From contig NC_081552.1 in assembly GCF_963082655.1 (NCBI RefSeq), positions 1,860,001 to 1,924,000 of the forward strand: a stretch of 64,000 nt of DNA, read 5' to 3'. This DNA is from Stomoxys calcitrans (taxonomy: Eukaryota; Arthropoda; Insecta; Diptera; Muscidae). Below the pieces are notes generated by a model. It made no database searches. It was not told the origin of the DNA and was given only the letters and a program-made list of their open reading frames with translations. Below are positions 22,435 to 34,097 of this stretch, piece after piece (position 1 is the first letter of the stretch; the number at the start of each line of letters is the position of its first letter). Position numbers and translations under genes: made by a program.

Positions 22435-23300
22435 ACTAGCTGGACAGGGCCTGTTCCGCTGCTTCTTCTTTTACTCTCTTATTTTACCTGAGCCCTATAA
22501 TGGCACAGTCAGGAAAGTCCTGTTTGTTCTCACCCTAATAAGGATACCAAATTTCTGTTTTTGAATTATTATGAACAAACTAAATTTTTAATTGCCCCAC
22601 CCATCTCCAAGATCGGGAGTTTTTGAAAATAAGGTATGGGGAGAGTCCACTCATTGTAGTTTGGATGTTAGATCTACTTCCTTCTCTTGGTTTTGGTGGT
22701 GGAGTGGAGTAGCCAAACCCTTTGCCACGCAAGTGGAAGGTGGATATCAGATTCATACTCAACTCCTAAAAATCACATTTGAGCTACATATTGCTAAAGT
22801 CGGTATATATATGTGGTCTTTGGGGGGAGTTTAGGTGAGACGTCTCTGAAACACTTGGACATAAAACAGATATCAGATTTGAGTCCCCTTATTGTCATAA
22901 TCCACAAATACGTGCACTGAAGGGGTATCTAGGGTGGGGCGCAAGCCACGCTCTTAGCCCTGAAAAATATCAGCATCGTGCTCTACTCTCAAATTTCTTT
23001 TATTTGAGCCCCAACAGCAATTGGTTTAGGGGCAGTATATGGGGTGAGACGACCCCCCCGAACACATGTCCGTGCGGTGGGGGTTTTGGGGGGTGGGGAC
23101 GCCCATCAGACACAAATAAATAAGTTTCTAAATATTTCAGATTTGTGGGGTCCGCCCCTCACCCTTCGGATATCAAAAAATTTAGTACCCTATTTTCACC
23201 TTGGGCCCATACTCTATCATCAGTAAGAATTTCATGAAAATCGATTCAGCCGCTTTGGAGTCTATACGGAACAGGTAAAAAAACTAGAAACGAACAAACA
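22435..23300 (-). mobile_element. E element, second copy
   Basis: It starts actagctggacagggcctg, continues ccgctgcttcttcttttact, and runs through tandem, C/G-tract-rich units (acgacccccccgaacacatg). It ends at about 23230-23300 with gaaaatcgattcagccgctt and gagtctatacggaac. That is the reverse of the start of the 48585-49761 element. A (TA)n run at 22409-22432 precedes the CTAG end. Confidence 0.6.
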
Positions 23301-24702
23301 AGCAAAGCGCAACAATTTCACTTTTATATAATAGAATACCAATACCAATCGATGTACCGGCCTTTGGGTTCCCAGTTTTTTCGTATGCGCATTACAAACA
23401 AATGGACTTTGTTGTAATACCCTGTTACTTGTAGCAATGCTTTGTGGTGCATACAAATTAGTATTACCGGTCATTCCTTCGCCGAACACAACATTTGGTT
23501 GAAGTTTTCCAATCTCGGACAGTATCGAACGGCAGCAGCGTCAAAGAGAATGTATCGAACACTTTTATGGAATAATTTGAATTTATTGACTTCAAGTTAG
23601 TATTTTAATAAATCTCCATGAAAGAAAAAAACGGTAAAGAAAAAATACAAATGTAACCACAGAGAATCCATCTACTACATTCTTTACAGCTGATATGCAT
23701 TAAAAAAGTGTTGGTGTTTGTTCTGGTATTTTCGTATGCTATTTATGAAGTTATTCTTCGAGTTGCCATATGGGAATCTGACCAAGAGCATAAGAGTTTA
23801 TTGAACACACACACACACACACACATACACTCAGGTAAACCATGAGTTTCGTTTGCGAACCGTGCCCATGTCTCATAGTGTGAAAAATGTAGCGATTTAA
23901 GGCGGGTACTACATTCGGTTTTCGCGTTGAAACTCCATATAAAAAAAAACATGCCAGAATGTTTTCGTTTCGTCATAACTTGTTTTTTCACCTAGGGAAA
24001 ATTTGCATTTTGGGACGCCCATTGAAAGCACAACCACAGTCGCTGGGCAACAAGTCATTTTCATACGCAAAATAAACGCGATCGTCAAACTTCTAATTGT
24101 AACTGGGCGTTTGTTAGTGTTAGTGATCAATCTGTACGAAATTATAAGGTTTGTGAAAAAATGCAGTTACAACAACAATATTTGGATAGAAGTGCAAGAT
24201 GCTGACAAAGGCCTTTGGAAAGTTGTGCTTATGTAAATCATAACAGTGAAAATACTACAAAATCTAATTATTTTTACAAATAAATTTTGCATTTGTCTGT
24301 TTTTGAATTATTCTGTGTTTCATTATATATTTATTACGAAAGGGGGTTTTGGTTGAAATTACAAAAACATACATGCATTTCAGTACGACCCATACACTCA
24401 CATTTGTGTGTACACATGCTCTGTTTTGCTATATGAATGAACTTGAATATAATTCTTGTTCCTACAAGTTGTAACGGCCGATCGATCGCCTATTTCCTAT
24501 CAGCTATCTATATGTCGTCGGCACGTACTCGCAAGGGTCTAGCTTGTCGGCAATCGGGGTAAGTTCTATGAAAAATATGCGTCAAATGCTACCTCTTAAT
24601 ATATCAAATAATTAAAAACTATCCCATAAATCAGAAACTTAATCATGAACAAATTCGGATACAGAGTTAGATGTTAGCACACTGTATTAATAATGCACAA
24701 CC
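23301..24702. other. Single-copy-like DNA without a recognised gene
   Basis: (AC)n at about 23805-23828. A 77-codon plus frame at 24003-24236 and overlapping minus frames have no family signature. Confidence 0.5.
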
Positions 24703-25031
24703 TACACTCAGCCAAATTTGTTATTCAAAAACAGCAGTTTTTGTCTGCTGAAAAAGCAGACATTACTGCTGTTGCAGCAAACATAGGGCTGCTGTTGCAG
24801 CAAACATTTCTTACTGCTATTTCATGTAACAAAATCTGTTTTATTGAGTACACAGGTCTGCTGAAAAAAGAAAATTAGAAAAAAGTTTGCTGAAAATAGT
24901 AAACACTGTCTGCTGAATATTAATAGTTAATTTTGCTGCTATTATAGCAGTAGTTCGGCAACTTCAGTGCAGCAGACTGACTGTTGAAAAGTCTGTTGGC
25001 TGCTGCTTAATTATGAAGGGGATGTTAGAAG
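24703..25031 (+). mobile_element. F element: CAG/CTG-rich repeat
   Basis: It runs from cactcagccaaatttgttat to attatgaaggggatgttaga and is filled with gtctgctg, cagcag and ttgctgttgcagc motifs. Related copies occur at 26690-26868 (inverted) and 49827-49975 (inverted). It ends two bases before a HINE A head. Confidence 0.65.
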
Positions 25032-25033
25032 AA

Positions 25034-25646
25034 ACAAGTAAAAGCGTACTATGCTTGGCTGGGCAGAATCTTATATACCCTCCATCATGGATCGCATTGT
25101 CAAGGATAAATGCTTTGCTATTGGAGCTATGTGAGGTTATAAACCTATTCGGGATAGTTTTAAAACTATAGTAGATCTCATTGTGCAAAAGTTGAACCAA
25201 ATCGGATAAGAATTACGTCCTCAAGAGGCTGAAGAAATAAAATTGGTAGATTGGTTTATATGGGAGCTATATCAGGTTTTGGGCTGATTTAAACCATACT
25301 TGGTACGTAAGTTGGATGGGAAATCATTGTGCAAAATTTCAGCGAAATCGGGTAAGAATTGCGCGCCTTGCAGAGGCTTAGTAAAATCTGGAGATAGGTT
25401 CATATGGGAGCTATAGCTAAATATGGATCGATTTGGCCCATTAACAATTCCAACCGACCTTCGCTAATAGGAAGTATATGTGCAAAATTCAATTCAATAA
25501 GCGCCTAGCTCTACTACTTTCAAAGTTAGCGTTAGACAGACAGACGGCTTAAAATGTCAAAACGATCAAGAATACATACACTTTATGGGGTCTAAGGTCA
25601 ATATTTCGAAGATCAATACCTCCATCCTATGGTGGAGAGTATAAAA
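25034..25646 (+). mobile_element. HINE family A, complete, worn head
   Basis: The head reads gcttggctgggcagaatc in place of the clean palindrome. It is followed by ttatataccctccatcatgg, about three units, a reduced microsatellite (agacagacagacggc), the atacactttatggggtc region and the tail tatggtggagagtata. Confidence 0.8.
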
Positions 25647-25919
25647 CTAAAATACAAACTTAAATGCGTGTCTCAGTGGATGTTTATAATCCCCACTGAT
25701 CTCTTTTCTTGAAATTAAGAAACAAAAGACCACGCCAGTCATATACATATTAGCAGAGCAATAACAAAAATGCGATCGGGCTCAGCCACATTTCGAAATG
25801 TATACCAGTGGATGGATCAGTCGGCTTTTTTTATAGTAATATTCCACAAATTAAAATCATCTCTTCTAACAAAATTTCCCAAAAAAATAGTCCTTAAAAA
25901 ATGCCTGAAGTAATGAAAA

Positions 25920-26665
25920 CAAGTAAAAAGGCATTAAGTTCTGCCGGGCCGAACTTTGGGTACCCACCACCTCGGGTATATATGTAAATCCCATTTCGTC
26001 ACAATCCGGTGAACATTTGACAACTTAAGCACCCAAATTCGGCACGGACATTGAGTGGCTTAATATATATGTCACTATTCAATTTTGTAGAACAAAATAT
26101 TGGTCTCTTTGGCATATGTATCCAATTATTAACCGATCTGAGCCATATTAATGTCGGATATCGTGTGGCTCAGAGAAAATCACTGTTTCAAATTTCAGGG
26201 AAATCGGGTAATAAACAAAGCTTTTATTGGGCTCAGACCCCTTATCGGCAGATCGGTCTTTATGGCAGCTATATTTTAATATTGTCCGGTCTGAACCAAA
26301 TTTACGTCAGATGTCGGGAGGCTAACCTACTGTTGCAAATTTCAGCGAAGTCGGGTAATCAATAAGCTGTCGGGAAGCCTTAAACAACTCACAGTTTCAA
26401 AATCGGATGAAAAATAAAGTTTTTATGGGCATTAGACCCTTTATCGGAAAATCGGTCTATGTAGCAGCTATATCCAAATATGATCCGATATGGCCCGGAC
26501 GGACAGGCACACGGACATCGTTAAATCGTCTTAGAATTTTACGACGATCCGAAATACAATATATATACTTTGTAGGGTCGGAAATTGATATTTAGATGTG
26601 TTGCAAACGGAATGACTAAATGAATGTACCCCTATGGGTATATTCATACGGTGGTGGGTAGATTA
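25920..26665 (+). mobile_element. HINE family B, complete copy of a subtype
   Basis: The head (attaagttctgccgggccg, then tacccaccacctcgggtata) is followed by units of a subtype marked by cagaccccttatcggcagat. A short microsatellite (cggacggacaggcacacgg), tacgacgatccgaaatac and the tail acggtggtgggta close the element. The head ACCCACCACC pairs with the tail GGTGGTGGGT. Confidence 0.8.
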
Positions 26666-26689
26666 AGTAAAAGGCAAACATAAAAAATA

Positions 26690-26868
26690 TCATAACATTT
26701 TTTTCCGCAAACTTTTGTATTTAAAACAGCAGATTTTGTTTATTCATTTAGCTGGCCGAAATGTCTGCTGAAACAGCAGTAATGTCTGCTACCCCATTTT
26801 CAGCAGGCAAAATCTGCTGTTTTAGCAAACATTTTTGCTGTTGTGAATAACAAATTTGGTTGAGTGCA
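26690..26868 (-). mobile_element. F element, inverted copy
   Basis: It contains aaacagcagattttgtttat and aaatctgctgttttagcaaa, and ends with gaataacaaatttggttgag, the inverse of the start of the copy at 24703. Confidence 0.6.
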
Positions 26869-27346
26869 TATAAACTGATCTCCCGATTATACTTCTTGAG
26901 CTTCTGCAGGGCGTTATTCTTATCCGGGCATAATTCTTGGCTGAAATTTTGGACAGTGACTTTTTCTGTAACCTCTTATATACGTGCCGAATATAATCTG
27001 AACCGGTTGATAGCCGGATATGGCTCCCTCATGCACTTCTTGATCCCCTAGACGGCGCAGTTCTTGTCTTATTTGTCTGAAAGTTTACACAATGACTACC
27101 TTTATGACCTTTAACAGACGTGTCAACTATCCATTACCTGATATAGTTCCTATATATACCGATCTTCTGATTTTACTTCTTGAGCCTCTAGAGAGCGCGA
27201 TTCTTCTGAAAATTTGGACAGTGACTTTAACTATGACCTGCCAAAAATATTGTCTGAAATGGTTTAAAACTTGATAAAACACCCATATAAACCGATCTTC
27301 AGATTGTATTTCTTGAGCCTCTAGAGGGCGTAATTCTTATCCGATT
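26866..27346 (-). mobile_element. HINE family A internal units
   Basis: Three worn units read in inverse orientation with cttcttgagc and ttcttatccg. Both ends are missing. A LINE fragment follows directly. Confidence 0.65.
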
Positions 27347-27347
27347 G

Positions 27348-27662
27348 TGGAACATTGAAACAGTCGGCATGACGACGAAAATGCTATAGGGAGATCCGGA
27401 TTGTGAGAAGACGAGGCTGTTACTGAAAGGAAGCAAGCAGGAGTAAAGTGAATCTTTCGATGTCATAACAGGACACATAGGACTACGAGCTCACTTTTGG
27501 AAAATCGGTGCGCCAAGTGATAACACGTGTAGGGCATGCACGGAAGATGATGAGACGTTGGGGAATTTTCCATGTAATTGGTCGACTTTCGCACCTATCA
27601 GACACCGGCACTTAGGTGGGGACACAATACCAGATATAAACCAACTAATGGTGGTGGTATGG
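27348..27662 (+). pseudogene. RNase-H LINE 3' fragment, C-terminal zinc region
   Basis: The text encodes, with frame errors, the same tail as the 30.6-32 kb copy: acaggacacataggactacg, then CRACTEDDETLGNFPC, then DTIPDINQL. The histidine of the zinc motif is lost. It lies between two HINE A pieces of opposite orientation. Confidence 0.7.
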
Positions 27663-27960
27663 ATGCTTTGAACCATACTTGGCACAGTTGTTGGATATCG
27701 TAACAAAATGCGTGGTGCAAAATTTCATTCAAATCGGATAAGAATTGCGCCCTCTAGTGGCTCAAGAAGTCAAGACCCAAGATCGGTTTATATGACAGCT
27801 ATATCAGGTTATGGACCTATTTGGCCCATTTACAATACCAACCGACCTACACTAATAAGAAGTATTTGTGCAAAATTTCAAGCGGCTAGCTTAACTCCTT
27901 CGCAAGTTAGCGTGCTTTCGACAGACAGTACACCCCCCATCCTATGGTGGAGGGTATAAA
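27663..27960 (+). mobile_element. HINE family A tail with microsatellite module deleted
   Basis: One full unit and the near-tail region are clean, but gacagacag jumps straight to tacaccccccatcctatggt. The microsatellite and the conserved atatatactttatgg stretch have been removed. The tail ends tggtggagggtata. Confidence 0.75.
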
Positions 27961-28177
27961 AATGAGAGAATGTAAGGCAATCACAGATGAACAAACAGTT
28001 GCCAAACAAAGACGTGATAAAAATCATCGTTTGTTGTACTTTTCCTCTCATATGTATTACAAACACTGTTCTAAATCAGAGGTGCACAAAATTAAAATGA
28101 GACTGCATGCGTGTGTTAGTTCTCTCCATGGTTAAAAATTATATAATGAAGTTTTTTTTTTTAAAGTAAACATAATA

Positions 28178-29129
28178 TTGGGTTGCCTAAAAAGTAATTG
28201 CGGATTTTATTAAAAGAAAGTAAATGCATTTTCAATAAAACATAGAATGAACTTTAATCAAATATATAATTGCCATTTTGTTCGATAACCTTTTGCCATC
28301 TTCCTGGCAAATTTAGTATTCCACGCTCATAGAACTTCTGGCCTTTATCTTCAAAAAACTGAACCAAGTGCCTGAACATAGCCTCATCATTGCCGAAAGT
28401 TTTACCATTTAAGGAGTTCTGCAAAGATCGAAATAAATGGTAGTCTGATGGTGCAAGGTCAGGGCTATATGGTGGATGCATCAATAGTTTCCAGCCAAGC
28501 TCACTCAGTTTTTGGCGCGTGACCAAAGATGTGTGCGGTCTAGCGTTGTCCTGGTGGAATATGACACCTTTACGATTGACCAATTCTGGTCGCTTCTCCT
28601 TGATGGCTGTATTCAATTTGTCCAATTGTTGGCAGTAAACATCCGAATTAATCGTTTGGTTCCTTGGAAGCAGCTCAAAATATACCACACCCTTCCAATC
28701 CCACCAAACAGACAGCATAACCTTCTTTTGGTGGATATCAGCCTTTGAAGTGGTTTGAGCTGGTTCACCATGCTTGGACCAGATCGTTTTCGACTAACGT
28801 TGTTGTAAACAATCCATTTTTCATCTCCATTTATGATTCGTTTAAAAAACGGATCGAATTCATTGCGTTTAAGGTGCATATCACAAGCGTTGATTCGTTT
28901 TGTTAAATGAAGTTCTTTCAATACATGTGGTACCCATATTAAAATTGACGCCAAACAAACAAATGTAAACAAAATTTCGCGCACTTTTTTTCTAAAGCAA
29001 GCTAAAAGTAACAGCTGATAACTGACAGAAGAAAGAATGCAATTACAGAGTCGCAAGCCGTTGAAAAAATTTGTCAACGCCGACTATATTACTACTATAT
29101 TACCGACAATTACTTTTTGGGCAACCCAA
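28178..29129 (-). mobile_element. Mariner element with both terminal repeats and TA target duplication
   Basis: Left end TTGGGTTGCCTAAAAAGTAA and right end TTACTTTTTGGGCAACCCAA are inverted repeats of about 23 bp with one mismatch. TA flanks both sides (28176-28177 and 29130-29131). The element is 952 bp, shorter than the usual 1.3 kb, because the 5' part of the transposase gene is missing. A 234-bp relative lies at 39254-39487 and a single end at 54077-54158. The ends look intact enough to be moved by an enzyme supplied elsewhere. Confidence 0.92.
28254..29077 (-). pseudogene. Mariner transposase, DD34D, N-terminus deleted and frameshifted
   Basis: The catalytic domain is nearly whole. The first aspartate lies in IINGDEKWIVYNN, the second in HQDNARPHTSLVTRQKL and the third in YSPDLAPSDYHLF; exactly 34 residues separate the last two. 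The C-terminal piece (28254-28718, 154 codons) is open to its natural end. A frameshift near 28790, after NVSRKRS, separates it from the upstream piece. The N-terminal helix-turn-helix region that binds the terminal repeats is absent, with WVPHVLKELHL being about the first recognisable segment. The sequence resembles cecropia/irritans-type mariners; the subfamily is not certain. It cannot make a functional enzyme as it stands. Confidence 0.92.
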
Positions 29130-29447
29130 TATCAAGAAAATTAAATAACATTTTGTTTCGTGTCTCATTCGTAACTGTCTCAACAACGACTGAAGCCAAG
29201 AGAATAAGAATATAGGCCTGGTTATGCTCTCCCAAACATACCATAAATATAGGAAAACGTGTCAGCTGTTTTTTTTGGCTGTTGGATACACAAACAAATA
29301 ACTACCGAACATCTGTCGATCGTAACCGGAATGCTAAGGTTGATTTTTTAGCTATTATCTTCTTGGCAACACTGGTTTAAAAAGATCACACACGTTTCGT
29401 ATTTTGTTTTGCTGTCAAACATCTCCAGTTTGATATATAATTTAACC

Positions 29448-29862
29448 ATGAATCGTCTTACAATCGAACAAGGCTTGCAAATTATTGAATTTTATTATTA
29501 AAATGCGTTCTCTGTTAAGAAATTTCATCGCTCGCTTCTTCCATTCCATCGACGAAGGTCATTTTTAGGTCAATGGGTACGTAAATAAGCAAAATTCTCG
29601 ATTTTGGAAGAAGCATTGCAAAAAGTCACAGTTTAGTGCGGTTTATGGGCTGGTGGCATCATTGGACAGTACTTCTTCAATGATGGTGCAAATCACAACG
29701 TAACTGCGAATTGTGAGCGCTACCTTGAGATTTTTGGCCAAAATGCAAGAGCTTGACTTGCATGACATGTGGACGTTGCCACTTGCCATACAGCACGCGT
29801 AACAATGGACTTATTGAGAGGCGAGTTTGGTGAACATTTTATTTGACGTTCGGCACCAAGAT
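29448..29862 (+). pseudogene. DD41D mariner (rosa-like) transposase remnant, copy 2
   Basis: The start of the gene is present (MNRLTIEQGLQIIEFYY). A large internal deletion joins it to the catalytic region: GGIIGQYFFNDGANHNVTAN and CERYLEI, then ATCHTARVTMDLLRGEFGEH. Stops interrupt it at several points and the block holding the second aspartate is damaged. It gives the likely start codon of the family. It is followed by HINE C sequence. Confidence 0.75.
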
Positions 29863-30142
29863 TGCCAACATTGTGCATAACACTTTCCCCGATGTATACC
29901 CCAATATCAAAAAGTTTGGTCAGAATCTGTTCAGATTTAGGTATAGCTCCCATATATATGTTCGTCAGATATTGGGAATTTTACAAAAATGTTGTCATTG
30001 TCGTATTTATTACAGATTGAACATATTTGCTCGAAATTTGATACGGATTGTTTAATAACTCATCTGAAAACATCCGACGAGGTCCATCAAAATTGGTTCG
30101 GATTTATATATATAGCTTCCACTTTATGCCTAAGGGGAGGTG
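29863..30142 (-). mobile_element. HINE family C internal units
   Basis: Reverse complement of the C body at about 40860-41095. Landmarks are cattgtgcataacactttcc, agatttaggtatagctccca and ttgatacggattgtttaata. No head or tail. Confidence 0.7.
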
Positions 30143-30146
30143 TAAA

Positions 30147-30421
30147 AATGCAAATTTGGCTCAGGAACAGGGGCAAACTTCTCACATATCAATGAGTGCA
30201 GTCCGATTCAAGTTTTAAGCTCAATCATAAGGGGCCTCCTTTTTTATAGCTGAGTCCGAACGGTGCGACACCTCTTTGGAGAGAAGTTTTACATGGCATA
30301 GTACCTCACAAGTGTTGCCAGCATTAGGAGGGGAAAACCACAGCTGAACATTTTTTTTGATGGTCTCGCCAGGATTCGAACCCAGGCGTTCAGCGTCATA
30401 GGCGGGCATGCTAAGGTTCTT
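30147..30421 (-). mobile_element. tRNA-derived SINE, copy 1
   Basis: On the minus strand the element starts in a tRNA-like head with a perfect B box (GGTTCGAATCC). The body is shared with the copies at 37561 and 63404: tccaaagaggtgtcgcacc, ggactcagctataaaaaagg and tatgtgagaagtttgcccct. The A-box end is truncated. This explains the tRNA-like signal here; it is not a tRNA gene. Confidence 0.8.
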
Positions 30422-30571
30422 AGAGAAAAAGCCAAAGACATAACAACAACAATGACCTGAGATGCGTGTGCATGTTTGTTGTTATGCTCTGTCGTCATGA
30501 TCGAAAGCAGAGAAATGAAGATTGCCAATAATTTTGCAACCAAATATAAATGAGTGACTTCAAATGCATGT

Positions 30572-32022
30572 AGGTTAGGTTAGGTTGAAAAGAGGGTGCA
30601 GATATTAATCTGCCCCATGCCACTATGTACATACACCTAAGCCAGTAATCGGCTTGTTGTACGCTCTAAAAACTATAAAGAAAATTGTAAGTTACGAATT
30701 CCGTGCTACTTACGAAATCCTTAATCGTTTTCAATACCACTCCCCTAAGTTGGTTCATGTCTGGTATTGTGTCTCCACCTAACTACCGGTATCTGTTAGA
30801 CGCGAAAGCTGGGCAATGACAAAGGAAATGCTCCAACGTCTCATCATCTTCCTCGCATGCCCTACACATTCTATCACTTGCCGCACCGATTTTACATAAG
30901 TGAGCTCGTGGTCCTATGTGTCCCGTTATGATACCAATAGCTATACTGACCTCCTTTTTTCTTCCTTTCAGTAATAACTTCGTCTTCTCACGATCTGCAT
31001 CCCCTCATAGGATTTTCGCCGTCCTACCGACTGTTTCGCTCCACAATGTTGCATGCGCATTCGTCGCCCACTGCATTAACTCTGATTGCGTCGACCCGAA
31101 AGGCTTCGGGTTAACCTAGTTTATTGACGGCAGTCCTCTGGCCTTCACCGCTAAATCGTCTGCCCTTTCATTTCCCTTTACTCCGTTATGGACCGGCACC
31201 CAAACGATGCGGATTTTGCCATCCTCAGAGAAGGCGTTAATCTCCTTCTTACACTGCAAGACTGTTCGTGACCTTACCGTCCTGGTTGTTATTGCCCTTA
31301 TGGCAATTTTACTGTCGGTAAAGATATTCACCACACCACTTCACGCATTCCGTGATCGCCGCATCTCCCTCAAAGTATACCCCCAGGCCCACTCTGTTCT
31401 CTAGCTTTGATCCATCCATGTAACATGATCTTCCAGATGGCAATACTAGGGTTCCGGCAATCCAAGACTATGCCGATGGCAGCAGTGCCTCGCACTCGAC
31501 TTCAAGGTCAATCTCTCCTATCGTCGCCTCGATTATATCGCGATGGTATGAGCTGCTCCCATTCTCAATCCATTTTCCTATCGCCTTAAGTCTCATAGCC
31601 GCAGTGGCTGCCTCACACTTAATCTGTATGTCAATGGGTCGGACATCTAGAATAGTCTCCAGTGCACTAGTGGGCGTGGTCCCCATCGCTCCGCCTATGC
31701 CAAGACAACATGTTCTCTGAACCTGTTGTATGGTCCTTATGTTGCACTTTATCTCCATAGCAGTTCACCAAACTACTGAGGCGTAAGTTAGTATTGGTCT
31801 AATCACGCTCCCGTAGAGCCAGTGAACTATCCTCGGCTTCAGGCCCCATTTCGAGCCAACGACCCGTCTACATAGTGCCCAACATCTGTGAGCCTTCTTA
31901 GTACACCCTGAATGTGACACTTCCAACTCAGTTTCCTGTCCAGGATCATACCTAAGTATTTGACCTGCAAGTGACATGTATGTTTGAACGTCTGTTGTGC
32001 ATACATATGGGTCATTCAATGA
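30572..32022 (-). pseudogene. RNase-H LINE (I/Jockey-like), largest copy: post-RT, RNase H, zinc tail
   Basis: In minus orientation the copy runs through the post-RT segment (31765-31985: KAHRCWALCRRVVGSKWGLK, GSVIRPILTYASVVW), a second post-RT segment (31468-31758: EIKCNIRTIQQVQRTCCLGI, AATAAMRLKAIGKWIE), RNase H (31116-31334: FTDSKIAIRAI, IRIVWVPVHNGVKGNERADD), then a C-x2-C-x8-H-x4-C zinc motif near 30880-30820 (CRACEEDDETLEHFLCHC). RNase H retains the TDS and GNERAD signatures, but frames are broken between the blocks and the polymerase core is absent. The 3' end is a short array of AACCT units (ggttaggttaggtt on the plus strand, 30578-30591). Five smaller relatives lie in this window. 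Confidence 0.85.
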
Positions 32023-32360
32023 CTATTTTAACTAGATCTATTATACTGTAATGTGAAAGGTATGAGGATTGAACAAAGTTTTAATTCATGTACTTATTAC
32101 CAAAGTAGATTCAGAATAAAAATGACTGAATGTTAGTTCAATACGCTTGAGTATTGAACAAGCACCCCTGCTCTAAATACACGACCTCATATTTCCGTAA
32201 AAATAATATTTTATTTATTACACAATGTAAGCAAAAATACATACTAGTGAACATGTTATGTTTTACCCACAAACTTTTAATATTAAAATGAATAAATTAA
32301 TTATAATTATCTGTGAAATGAATGTAACCAACATCATTTAAATTTTTAATCAATTTTAAA

Positions 32361-32764
32361 CCAAATATATAGACCGATCTGAATCATATACGACACGTAT
32401 GTCGAAAAGCCTAACATAAGTCATTGTGTCAAATTTCAGCGAAATCGGATTATAAATGTTCCTTTTAAATCGAGAGATCGGTCTATATGGCAGCTATATC
32501 CAAATCTGAACGGATTTTTAAAAACTGTAGCGTGATTTCAACAGACAGATGGACGGACAGACATACGGACGGACGGACAGACGGATGGACAGACGGACGG
32601 ACAGACGGGCAGACAGACGGGCGGACAGACACAGCGGCTAGATCGTCTTAGAATTTTACGCTGATCAAGAATATATATACTTAATCGAAAGTGGATATTT
32701 CGATGTGTTGTAAACGGAATGACAAAATGAATGTACCCCCATCATTCGGTGGTGGGTATAAAAA
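32361..32764 (+). mobile_element. HINE family B tail with expanded microsatellite
   Basis: One unit is followed by a microsatellite of nearly 100 bp (32541-32633, acagacggacggacagacgg and variants), the atatatacttaatcgaaagt stretch and the tail cggtggtgggtataa. The head is missing. Confidence 0.8.
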
Positions 32765-34097
32765 AGCCGCAGTTTCAGGTTTATGTGGAACGGTTTGTTT
32801 ACGGGTTCTCGATGCTTACCGCTTTCGCTACTTTGCAAAAGTGAAGTGGACGAAAGCAAGCATATAGCAATCAGCCATCTTTAAGTTAACAAGAAAGTAT
32901 TTCAGCAATTCAGTAAATTGCAAAAAGGGGGGGACAACTATCTTAAATTGAAGTTAATAAGCATAGAATTGCCATGTGTTGTAATAAACATGTTGCGGTT
33001 TTAAAGTCATTAGTAATCCATTAAATTCAAGGATATGTGTTCTTAAATATATGACGCTGCTGAACTGGGTTCAACAGAATATTTTATTGAGAATTAACTG
33101 CATTTGCACAAAAATTATGATAATCCTGTATTCACAGAAGACTAATTATGTCCTTTCAGTACATGCATAATGGTATCTGTACCGCTCTACGGTGATGCAA
33201 TCGCAAAATTTCAAATGACGTTGAAATGAGTCAACAACCTACAATAATACTGTACGAATGATTTATAAATTGACGTAAGTCAATTTTCGATTATGATCGC
33301 GCTAAATCGGTAATTTTTCCCACAGAGTGTCTGTGTGCTGCAGTGAGTCTGTGAGTAGGTGTTGTTTTTTTTGTATGTGGTAAAGATAGGAATGAACAAA
33401 ATAATTTTATTAGCAAAGCCTAACTTTATTTTCACACTCGCCTACCCACAACAGTTGGCAAAAATTACAAGAGAGCAGGAAAAAAATACAAAATAAATCA
33501 AATAAAAACCTTAGAGCACACACACAGATAACATGTGAAGTGAGTACCTCGTTCTTGTTCTCTCTCTCTCTCTCTCTCTCTCTATCGGATAGTCACTATG
33601 TTGGAGCAAACAAAGACCATTGGGATAATTGAAAATTTCTTCAAGTTTTTAAGTTGACAGGGTCGCGTGCTTTACTTATTCGATTGTTGTGTTTGGCCAA
33701 GTCCAATGTTAGAATATAGCCAGTAGCTTATCATGAATTATTTGCAAGGGAAAGATTTTCCAACATAGCATTAGCACGAGAAATTCCCTAAGCATTGAAG
33801 TTTAGATAATGCATTGCTATGCTACCAAAACAAAAACAAAAATAGGGATGTCTGTTTGGATTATAAGACTTCGGCTTAGAAGTAATAGCTTGTGCCTACG
33901 TACGCCAAAGGTGAAGCAAGTGAATTGGACGAGATGCGCGAATTTATACACACGACATTAATTATAATTCAAAGCACGATATAAATCACAGCATTGAAAT
34001 AAATAAAAACCAGGAGGTTAATAAAAAATCACCTTGTCTTAATAACGATTTCTGATTTTCTAGTAAATTGAGATTTTTTTATTTCTATCCTATTTTT
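32765..34097. other. Single-copy-like DNA without a recognised gene
   Basis: Contains a (CT)n run at 33559-33583. No open frame long enough to name. Confidence 0.5.

Noticed and set aside
30361..30421. Apparent tRNA gene (B box GGTTCGAATCC)
   Set aside because: Part of a SINE that recurs at 37561 and 63404; no complete cloverleaf.
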